Of a stretch of 13,859 nt of DNA, positions 5,937 through 12,414 are shown in pieces. The position numbers were made by a program, and so were the translations under genes. Source of the stretch: PALSA-1336 sp038203095. GTDB taxonomy: Bacteria > Patescibacteriota > Doudnabacteria > UBA920. The notes under the pieces were generated by a model. It did not search any database. It saw only the letters and a list, made by a program, of their open reading frames with translations, and had not been told where the DNA came from. The stretch spans positions 1 through 13,859 of the forward strand of contig JBBREH010000034.1 in NCBI GenBank assembly GCA_038203095.1. Direction: 5' to 3'. The first letter of the stretch is position 1, and each line of letters starts with the position of its first letter.

Positions 5937-6587
5937 ATGTCTCCAGATAAACTCACACAACACGTTGCGTTTGAATTACCCAAGCCGAAACTTGATCGAA
6001 CTGATTATTATCAGACTGTCTACCTAACTGAAGATCCTCATCTCAACATGGGCAGGCATCTTGAGTTAACAAAAAAGGAGGCCGCCGCGCGAATCCCAAA
6101 ATTATTGGAATTTTTAGAAGGCCTACAAAACAAAGGAGAAAATACTTTTTCTTTAACAGAGGCCGCTGGCTATATTGGATGCGCTGAACTAAAAATTATT
6201 ACCTATTTGAACGGGCTAATTCCTAAATTTGTAATAGGAAAGAAGCCGAACACTCAACCTGCCGTGTCTTTTGAGGTTCGGGCAGGGCAAAACATAATTA
6301 CCGTAAATGATTTTAACGCAGTCCACTCTCATTTAAATACCTTATCCGAAAACTTACCCGAAAAAAAAATTCTTTCTACAAAACTAAAAGCAGTTATTGT
6401 GGCAGCAAGAACTTTATTAGAATTGGGGAAGCCTGTTACTGTCGCTATGTTATCGACAGCAGTCAGGCCCCGTACCAACACTTGGACCGCCACCGAAGCC
6501 TTAGTGTATCTAGTTGAGCAAGGGGAAGCGGTTCAATTAGAAAAAAAATCTCATGAAAGCCAGGACCAATTTCTCGCAAATAAATAA
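5937..6587 (+). CDS. HTH protein B, paralogue of protein A
   Basis: A 216-residue soluble protein of unknown family. After a polar N-terminus (MSPDKLTQHV...) comes an HTH-like segment FSLTEAAGYIGCAELKII (71-88) with LIPKFVIG (94-101), a variable middle, and a winged-helix-like C-terminus VTVAMLSTAVRPRTNTW (167-183). The order and spacing match protein A encoded before the PIN gene: both begin MSPD, share L.K.E..A.....L.FLE before the first HTH, and have the IGC motif. An AGGAG site (5919-5923) lies 13 nt before the ATG, inside the end of the PIN gene. The helicase-nuclease gene begins 3 nt after the stop, so all four genes are probably one transcript. A transcriptional autoregulator or a nuclease-bound adaptor is possible; neither is shown. 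Confidence 0.7.
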   Translation: MSPDKLTQHVAFELPKPKLDRTDYYQTVYLTEDPHLNMGRHLELTKKEAAARIPKLLEFLEGLQNKGENTFSLTEAAGYIGCAELKIITYLNGLIPKFVIGKKPNTQPAVSFEVRAGQNIITVNDFNAVHSHLNTLSENLPEKKILSTKLKAVIVAARTLLELGKPVTVAMLSTAVRPRTNTWTATEALVYLVEQGEAVQLEKKSHESQDQFLANK

Positions 6588-6590
6588 CTA

Positions 6591-9500
6591 ATGCCAAACC
6601 TCCTAGAAAATCTAAACAAGGAACAACTCTCCGCCGTTACCCACCAAAACGGGCCGCTTTTAATAGTGGCCGGGGCGGGGACGGGGAAGACTACGGTAAT
6701 TACCAGGCGGATTGCCTATTTAATAGAGCAGGGGATGACCAAGCAAAATGAGCTACTGGCTTTAACTTTCACCGACAAAGCCGCGGGCGAGATGCAGGAC
6801 AGGCTGGCACAACTTTTACCTTTGGGTTATTACGATATGTGGATTTCTACCTTCCACAGCTTCTGCCAGAGGATTTTGGAACAGCAGGGTTTGGATATTG
6901 GCCTGCCTGGGGATTTTAAACTTTTAAATGAAACCCAAGCCTGGGTTTTGGTTCACAACAATTTGGATAAATTTAATTTAAATTACTACCGTCCGTTAGG
7001 CAACCCAAAAAAATTTATTTCTGCTCTTCTAAAACATTTTTCCAGGTGTAAGGATGAACTTATTACGCCGGAAGGATATTTAGAATACGCGCAAGGGTTG
7101 AGACTGGGGACTGACCAATCACAAAAAGTTAAAAGTGGAAAGTTAAAAGTGGAAAGTAAAAAAATTATTTCTCAGAATGAAATCGATAATACTGAAATAG
7201 AACGAATTGAAGAAATTGCTAACGCTTTTCACGTTTACGAAAAATTGTTGCTGGACGGCAACTATTTGGATTTTGCCAATTTAATTAATTACACAATCAA
7301 ACTTTTTGAAACCCGCCCGCAAATTCTAAAGCGCTATCAAAACCAATTCAAATTTATTATGGTAGACGAATTTCAGGACACAAATTTTGCGCAGTATCAG
7401 CTGGTAAAGATGCTATCGCGGAAAAACGCGGAAATTGACGCGGAAAAACGCGAAATCTATAATAACCTTGTCGTGGTCGGCGACGACGACCAATCTATTT
7501 ATAAATTTCGCGGCGCCAGCGTTTCTAACATTTTAAAATTTAAAGAAGACTACCCAGAGTTCAAGCAAATCACTTTAGTTGAAAACTACCGGTCAACCCA
7601 AAATATTTTAGACCTCGCTTATAACTTTATTCAGGCCAACAATCCGGAACGTTTGGAGGTCAAACTAAAAATTGATAAAAAATTAAAAGCAAATGTAGGG
7701 GAGGACCTACTTATCCGCCGTAATCTTGGTCAAGGAGCAGATACTTCCCTACAGGGGACAATCCAAGTCCTGGAAGGCAAAGATCTAAGTGAAGAACTTC
7801 TGCTTATTGTTAAAAAAATCTTAGAAATCAAAACCAAAGAGCCAAGCATTTCTTGGAATAATTTTGCCATATTAATAAGAAGTAACTCCTCGGCAGACGC
7901 GCTCTTACCGGTTTTGGCACAGGCAAACATCCCACATAGCTTTTTGGCCAACAGCGGGCTTTACACGAAACCCTTTATTTCCCTGCTAATTGCCTACTTA
8001 ACCTGCCTGGATAATTTTCACGACTCTTTCGCGCTTTACCGCGTTTTAAGTTTTGAAGAGTTTAGAATTCCGCCCAAAGATTTAGCTACAATTCTAGCCA
8101 ATTCGCAAAAAAAGACCCTTTCACTATATGAAATGCTTGGCCAAGCGCCTACCCTGGTTGGCATTGGCCAAACGACACAGCGGATTATTGAAAAGATAAT
8201 TGAAATGTTAAACCGGCACGCCAAGCTTGCTTTGGAAAAATCTGCCAACGAGGCTTTCGTTGAAATCATTCAAGATTTAAAAATTGAAAAATTACTGGAG
8301 CAGGAAAGCCAGGAGGCGGCGGAAGATAGAGAACTCTTAGAACAATTCTACAAAAAGATTGAAAATTTTGTGTCAGAAAACGCCGACAAAAGCCTACACT
8401 TTTTTTTACATTTATTAAAATTGGAATCGGAGGCCGGCGATGAAGGCCAAATTAAATTTGATCCAAACTTAGGTCCGGAGAGCCTGAAAATTTTAACCGT
8501 GCACTCGGCTAAGGGCCTTGAATTTGAATGCGTTTTTATCCCAAACCTAGTTGACCAGCGTTTTCCCACTCGCGCTCGGGGTGAACAAATAGAAATACCG
8601 CCCGCGCTAATTAAAGACATTCTACCTGAAGGTGACTTTCATTTGCAGGAAGAACGTAGGTTATTTTATGTGGCATTAACACGTGCAAAATCAAGGCTGT
8701 ATTTGTCGTGGGCCAAGGACTACGGCGGTGCTAAAACCAAAAAACCTTCAATTTTTTTGCAGGAAACCCATTTAGTACCCGGCGACTACAAGCCGGAAGC
8801 TACCGGTAAAGTTTTTTTTGCCGCTTCAAGAAAACAGGAAACGGATTTTAAAATTATCCCGGAAACGTTTTCATTTTCTTCCCTGAAAGCCTTTGAAAAC
8901 TGCCCGCTGCAATACAAATATCAGTACTGCTTAAAATTACCTACGCCCGGCAGTGCCTATTTTAGCTTTGGACAAACAATGCACAAAGTGTTTGAACTTT
9001 ATTTAAAAGATTTTCGCACCAAAAAAAATCAGACGCAACAAGACCTGTTTTTAAAAACCGGGGCAAATGCAACACCAGGCGATTTTAAAATGCTTGAAGA
9101 TCTGTATGAAAAAAATTGGATAGGTGAGTGGTATGCGAGCAAAAAACAGAAGGAAGATTATTATCTGCGAGGTAAACAGCTGCTAAAAAAGTTTTTTGAT
9201 CACTCGCAAAAACAAACGTTTGAGCCGAAATATCTGGAAAAATCCTTTTATTTGCCTTTAGGCGACTATAAATTTACCGGCAAAATTGACCGCGCTGACC
9301 TTTCTGCAGCCGGTGGAGTAGAAATTATAGATTACAAAACCAGCGAAAAAATTCCGACTAAAAATGACAGGCACAGTCTTGATCAACTGCGTGTCTATCA
9401 GTGGGCTGCCCAGGAATTTTTGGGTGAAAAAGTTTCCGGGATGTGCTATTGGTATCTACAAGAAAATAAATTTTTATACGAACAACCGGCCGGTGCGGAA

Positions 9501-9635
9501 GAAATTCAAATTTTAAAAAGTCGTCTTTTGGAGGCCGTCGAAAATATAGTTAAAACTATTAAGACCAACTCATTTCTTAAAGCGCATAGCGCGAGCCCTG
9601 CGCATACTTGCAAATTTCTGAATTTAGAAAAGTGA
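6591..9635 (+). CDS. UvrD/PcrA-type helicase fused to RecB-like nuclease
   Basis: A 1014-residue superfamily 1A DNA helicase with a C-terminal PD-(D/E)XK nuclease, the AddA/RecB-like layout. Helicase motifs: Walker A GAGTGKT (28-34), Ia LTFTDKAAGEM (58-68), TFHSF (87-91), Walker B VDEFQDT (258-264), III GDDDQSIYKFRGA (297-309), IV LVENYRS (329-335), V LTVHSAKGLEF (635-645), VI FYVALTRAK (692-700). The nuclease begins at FSFSSLKAFENCPLQYKY (760-777), with His798, GKID Asp900, EIIDYKT (Asp914, Lys916) and QLRVYQW (Gln932). ATPase and nuclease sites therefore look complete. The last residues (HTCKFLNLEK) stop where related proteins usually carry CxxC and a further Cys for an iron-sulfur cluster, so that cluster is probably lost. 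A tandem 14-bp repeat inserts KVKSGKLKVESKK in the linker. It likely acts in DNA end processing or repair; its operon partners are the PIN and HTH genes. Confidence 0.93.
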   Translation: MPNLLENLNKEQLSAVTHQNGPLLIVAGAGTGKTTVITRRIAYLIEQGMTKQNELLALTFTDKAAGEMQDRLAQLLPLGYYDMWISTFHSFCQRILEQQGLDIGLPGDFKLLNETQAWVLVHNNLDKFNLNYYRPLGNPKKFISALLKHFSRCKDELITPEGYLEYAQGLRLGTDQSQKVKSGKLKVESKKIISQNEIDNTEIERIEEIANAFHVYEKLLLDGNYLDFANLINYTIKLFETRPQILKRYQNQFKFIMVDEFQDTNFAQYQLVKMLSRKNAEIDAEKREIYNNLVVVGDDDQSIYKFRGASVSNILKFKEDYPEFKQITLVENYRSTQNILDLAYNFIQANNPERLEVKLKIDKKLKANVGEDLLIRRNLGQGADTSLQGTIQVLEGKDLSEELLLIVKKILEIKTKEPSISWNNFAILIRSNSSADALLPVLAQANIPHSFLANSGLYTKPFISLLIAYLTCLDNFHDSFALYRVLSFEEFRIPPKDLATILANSQKKTLSLYEMLGQAPTLVGIGQTTQRIIEKIIEMLNRHAKLALEKSANEAFVEIIQDLKIEKLLEQESQEAAEDRELLEQFYKKIENFVSENADKSLHFFLHLLKLESEAGDEGQIKFDPNLGPESLKILTVHSAKGLEFECVFIPNLVDQRFPTRARGEQIEIPPALIKDILPEGDFHLQEERRLFYVALTRAKSRLYLSWAKDYGGAKTKKPSIFLQETHLVPGDYKPEATGKVFFAASRKQETDFKIIPETFSFSSLKAFENCPLQYKYQYCLKLPTPGSAYFSFGQTMHKVFELYLKDFRTKKNQTQQDLFLKTGANATPGDFKMLEDLYEKNWIGEWYASKKQKEDYYLRGKQLLKKFFDHSQKQTFEPKYLEKSFYLPLGDYKFTGKIDRADLSAAGGVEIIDYKTSEKIPTKNDRHSLDQLRVYQWAAQEFLGEKVSGMCYWYLQENKFLYEQPAGAEEIQILKSRLLEAVENIVKTIKTNSFLKAHSASPAHTCKFLNLEK
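7125..7157 (+). repeat. Tandem 14-bp repeat inside the helicase gene
   Basis: AAAGTTAAAAGTGG occurs twice in tandem (7125-7138, 7139-7152) followed by a partial copy AAAGT. It encodes a low-complexity Lys/Ser/Val stretch at residues 179-191, between the helicase 1A and 1B regions. The unit is not a multiple of three, so copy-number change by one would break the frame. Confidence 0.9.
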
Positions 9636-9648
9636 AACCACGATTTAC

Positions 9649-9795
9649 TTGCCCAAAACTATCAATAATTTGTTCCGTTTGTATAGCTTGCCGTACGAGT
9701 TTGAGCTTTTGGCCTCATCTCTCAGAGCAAAAAGTCCATTTATTCGGCGCTGTAAAATGGCGCATGAATATATGGGCAATCCTAGACGCCAATAA
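9649..9795 (+). pseudogene. Orphan 48-codon frame in the post-helicase gap
   Basis: In the gap 9636-9878 one frame reads like protein: from TTG 9649 it encodes LPKTINNLFRLYSLPYEF and continues with LASSLRAKSPFIRRCKMAHE to a TAA at 9793-9795; after the stop the same frame continues with HLLGEEQFLHLKIL. It has no ATG at its beginning and no Shine-Dalgarno site. I do not recognise it. It may be a fragment of a decayed gene. Apart from the promoter at 9847-9874 I see nothing else in this gap. Confidence 0.35.
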
Positions 9796-9846
9796 ATTGG
9801 AACTCTTCACCTTTTGGGAGAAGAACAATTCTTACATCTAAAAATT

Positions 9847-9874
9847 TTGTTTAATATTAATTTTGTGTTATAAT
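9847..9874 (+). promoter_or_regulatory. Promoter of the 4-TM gene
   Basis: TTGTTT (9847-9852), 16 bp, then extended -10 TGT-TATAAT (9866-9874). The gene's ATG is at 9879, only 4 nt after the -10, so the transcript would begin at or just beside the start codon and be leaderless or nearly so. Confidence 0.55.
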
Positions 9875-9878
9875 AAAG

Positions 9879-10253
9879 ATGCTTTCAAATTCAAAAAAAT
9901 TTATTGTGCTAATTGCCATTAGCACTTGCCTGTCTGCTTTTTCACTGCTGTCAATATTAAATTTCACGGATCCAAGCAACGCCAATCAATTAATTTTTGC
10001 TTTTTTTTATACTAGTCTATTCCTATTTTCATTTGGCATATTTGGAATAATAGGCATTAGCTTAAGACTTTGGCTGATTCCCGGTCTCTACATTGTAAAT
10101 CTTTCAAATAGCTTAAGGCAGGCTGCGTTGATTTCGGTTTTAATTACTGTCTCATTTTTACTTTTATCACACCGACTATTGTTTTGGTGGCTGGAAGCGA
10201 CACTCATTTTCTTGGTATTATTTATTGAAGCTTTTCTAAACCTAAAAATTTAA
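9879..10253 (+). CDS. Unknown 4-TM membrane protein
   Basis: A 124-residue protein made almost wholly of four hydrophobic helices (about 8-28, 37-60, 80-97 and 100-120) with very short loops. I do not recognise the family. The ATG is supported by an extended -10 just upstream and gives a basic N-terminus (SNSKK) before the first helix, so the N-terminus is probably cytoplasmic. It precedes the anchored pilin-like protein at 10315 by 61 nt, in the same direction; a link in envelope biology is possible but not shown. Small proteins of this type are common in CPR genomes. Confidence 0.75.
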   Translation: MLSNSKKFIVLIAISTCLSAFSLLSILNFTDPSNANQLIFAFFYTSLFLFSFGIFGIIGISLRLWLIPGLYIVNLSNSLRQAALISVLITVSFLLLSHRLLFWWLEATLIFLVLFIEAFLNLKI

Positions 10254-10270
10254 TTCGCTTTGTAATTTCA

Positions 10271-10276
10271 TATAAT
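10271..10276 (+). promoter_or_regulatory. Possible -10 for the surface protein gene
   Basis: TATAAT 39 bp before the ATG of the 10315 gene. There is no good -35 hexamer at the right distance and no TG extension, so this is a weak call; a second candidate is TATACA at 10292-10297. Confidence 0.3.
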
Positions 10277-10314
10277 CTAAATCTTACTTTGTATACACAA
10301 TAACTTAAATTTTT

Positions 10315-11787
10315 ATGGAAACAAAAGAACCCCAATTATCTAAAAATATTCCTCAGGCGCTGCCGGCTGAGCCTGCTGGTAATTTATTTTTTAACGTTAT
10401 GCCCCAAAATAAAACAACAGAGGGTCTGGTTGAAGCGAAAATTTCTATAAAACAGGAAGATTCAAATCTACCCGACCCTAATTCACCTGAAGCAAAAAAA
10501 AGGAAAAAGAACAAGATTATTTGGGGAAGCGCAATTGGCGGAGGATTAATTATAGCTGTAGCCATATACTTTGTATTCAAACATTTTGGCTCATCCTCAT
10601 ATCAGGTTGAAGATTTAATTATCCAAAAACCGGTTTCCCAAAAAGATACAATTCCGCAAGTCAAAACTCCACCCATAGCCGGAGGAGAATATAGTACGCC
10701 TCAAGACTGGAGAAATAAATATTTTCCAAATTGTTCAGATGAAAAAATTTGTGGCGACGCTTCTGATCCCGATCGTGACGGTCTCACTAACTTTGAGGAA
10801 TTCAAACTTGGAACAGATCCAAACAATTCCGATTCTGACCAAGACGGTTTGGCTGATGGTGATGAAGTGCATGTTTTTTTAAGCGATCCCTTAAAAAGCC
10901 ATTCCGGCAAAGACCCAAAATATTCAGACTCAGATTATTTAAAAGGTGGCTTTGATTTCCTTTCCGATACTAAGCTTTCTGATAAACAAATTGTCGCAAT
11001 GTCCGAAAAAATGAAAAGCTACGGTCTGCATTTGCCTACCCTGACTACCTTAGGCAATTCGTTAAACACCATATACAACTTCTCAACTGGCAGCTCCGCG
11101 ACTACAACCGCTTCCTCCACACCCCAAACTTCTAGCTCAACAAATATTACCGGGCTGGACGTCTCCACCGAAGCTAAACAAGATAGAGATGCCCAGCGTT
11201 CAGAAACTATAAAAAATATCGAAGTGGCACTGGTCAAATTTCAAAAAGACAACAAAACATACCCCGCAACCGGTGATTTTCAGGAAATGTATGCAAAAAT
11301 CAAACCTTACTTAAAAGTTGCTGCTAACCCGAACGATCCCGTCAATAAAAACGCCTTGATTTATACTTATACTGCTTCTGCTAATGCAGATGATTTTGTA
11401 ATGACATTTTACAGCGAATCGGCCGGGCAAATAATTAAAAAAACAGCTCAAAATGCAATAAAAGACGCCGGCGCCGCAGAGGCGAGCGTTTATGACAATC
11501 AGCGCGAAACGGACCTTGAAAATTTACGCACGGCTTTACTGTTATACTCACAAAAAAATGCCGTCGGCAATCAGAATTACGTTTTCCCGTCAAAGGACAA
11601 ATACCAGACATCGCTTGTCCCAGAGTTTACAGGCTCCATACCAAAGGATCCAATTTCCGGTCAAGATTACGAATACCAGGTTTCAATTTTATTTGACGCC
11701 TTTACCCTAAAAGCCAACCTACAAAATCCTCCTGCCGGAAATACAGGCTATATTTGTAACCAACTCGATGAGTGCAAATACTATTAA
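10315..11787 (+). CDS. Anchored protein with Ca-loops and two pilin-like modules
   Basis: A 490-residue single-pass membrane protein. Residues 1-67 are a polar, probably cytoplasmic tail ending in KKRKKNK; 68-88 is the membrane segment; the rest is outside. The outer part starts with two thrombospondin type 3-like calcium loops, DPDRDGLTNFEE (151-162) and DSDQDGLADGDE (173-184). A Ser/Thr-rich linker (256-280) follows, then two related modules (about 290-375 and 395-470) resembling type II secretion pseudopilin G without its N-terminal helix: RSETIKNIEVALVKF...YP...NPNDP and RETDLENLRTALLLY...FPS...IPKDPISG...YEYQ. Cys140/Cys146 and Cys481/Cys487 could form disulfides. Such fusions are known by type in CPR cell envelopes; the role (adhesion, pilus or wall attachment) is unknown. 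No Shine-Dalgarno site is seen. Confidence 0.75.
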   Translation: METKEPQLSKNIPQALPAEPAGNLFFNVMPQNKTTEGLVEAKISIKQEDSNLPDPNSPEAKKRKKNKIIWGSAIGGGLIIAVAIYFVFKHFGSSSYQVEDLIIQKPVSQKDTIPQVKTPPIAGGEYSTPQDWRNKYFPNCSDEKICGDASDPDRDGLTNFEEFKLGTDPNNSDSDQDGLADGDEVHVFLSDPLKSHSGKDPKYSDSDYLKGGFDFLSDTKLSDKQIVAMSEKMKSYGLHLPTLTTLGNSLNTIYNFSTGSSATTTASSTPQTSSSTNITGLDVSTEAKQDRDAQRSETIKNIEVALVKFQKDNKTYPATGDFQEMYAKIKPYLKVAANPNDPVNKNALIYTYTASANADDFVMTFYSESAGQIIKKTAQNAIKDAGAAEASVYDNQRETDLENLRTALLLYSQKNAVGNQNYVFPSKDKYQTSLVPEFTGSIPKDPISGQDYEYQVSILFDAFTLKANLQNPPAGNTGYICNQLDECKYY

Positions 11788-11790
11788 ATT

Positions 11791-11815
11791 GCTAGAACTT
11801 ACGCTTTAGTCTAGC
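11791..11815 (+). repeat. Short inverted repeat after the surface protein gene
   Basis: GCTAGA (11791-11796) and TCTAGC (11810-11815) can form a 6-bp stem with a 13-nt loop, 4 nt after the stop codon. The following bases (TCTAATTAAAATATTTT) are not a clean U-tract, so it is at most a weak terminator. Confidence 0.3.
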
Positions 11816-11829
11816 TCTAATTAAAATAT

Positions 11830-11858
11830 TTTACACGCTTTCAGTTTTGCTTTATTAT
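11830..11858 (+). promoter_or_regulatory. Promoter of the PheRS locus
   Basis: TTTACA (11830-11835), exactly 17 bp, TATTAT (11853-11858): five of six consensus bases in each box. Transcription would begin near 11865, leaving a leader of about 11 nt before ATG 11876. That leader has no room for a tRNA-Phe attenuator or T-box. Confidence 0.65.
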
Positions 11859-11875
11859 TTTTATTTTTTCCACTC

Positions 11876-12316
11876 ATGATTTCTACAATAAATATTTTCA
11901 AAAATCTTTTTTTAAAAACCAAGACCGCAGAAATGTATGCCGGCGACCCATTAATTGTCGCGGCGAAAGTTTTAAGTGTCGAAAAACACCCCAACGCCGA
12001 CAGGTTGAGGATAGCAAAACTAGAAGTGGCTGACGCAAAAATTATTGAACCGATTGTGTGCGGAGCTTTTAATTTTCAGGCGGGAGACATTGTAGTACTA
12101 GCTTTACCCGGCGCCAAAATTGCTCAAAATATTCATTCCGAAACCCACGAACCTTTTGTGTTAGGAAAAGCCAAAATTCGAGGCATTGAAAGCCAGGGGA
12201 TGATTTGCGCGGCTTATGAGCTGGGTATTGGCGAGTTGTCCGAGAAGCCGGAAATAATGCTCTTGAAACCTGCCATAAAGCCGGGTAGTAAATTTTTGCC
12301 AGAAATGATAAAATGA
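11876..12316 (+). CDS. Free-standing EMAP/PheT-type tRNA-binding domain
   Basis: A 146-residue protein containing one tRNA-binding OB fold (tRNA_bind, PF01588 type), the domain at the N-terminus of bacterial PheRS beta and in Trbp111/CsaA-like proteins. The landmarks are VAAKVLSVEKHPNADRLRIAK (about 28-48), IVCGAFNFQAGDIVVLALPGA (60-80) and the closing GKAKIRGIESQGMICAAYELG (97-117). The last is the pattern seen in PheT. A short extension (MISTINIFKNLF...) precedes the domain; nothing of the remaining roughly 600 residues of PheT follows. It lies 98 bp before a PheS-like gene that carries the other tRNA-binding domain of PheT. It probably helps this PheRS hold tRNA, acting in trans. Confidence 0.85.
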   Translation: MISTINIFKNLFLKTKTAEMYAGDPLIVAAKVLSVEKHPNADRLRIAKLEVADAKIIEPIVCGAFNFQAGDIVVLALPGAKIAQNIHSETHEPFVLGKAKIRGIESQGMICAAYELGIGELSEKPEIMLLKPAIKPGSKFLPEMIK

Positions 12317-12414
12317 CAAACATATATTAATAAGCTAGCTGTTATCCTGGAATTTTTTGTTCTAATCGTTTGCCCAGTCGCAAAAATATCCGGTATTCAG
12401 ATTCAGATAACTTC

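Noticed and set aside
9608..9841. 77-codon frame from a TTG overlapping the helicase end
   Set aside because: Poor start, cysteine-rich random-looking content, and the overlapping frame at 9649 reads more like protein; it does not restore the nuclease Cys motif either.
11492..11710. 72-codon + frame inside the surface protein gene
   Set aside because: Out-of-frame shadow of the second pilin-like module, with no independent start signal.
11788..11875. T-box or attenuator before the PheRS locus
   Set aside because: The predicted leader is only about 11 nt and no stem-loop with a T-box sequence or Phe-rich leader peptide is visible.
12370..12414. TTG start for PheS
   Set aside because: It would add 15 residues unlike any PheS N-terminus; ATG 12415 fits better.
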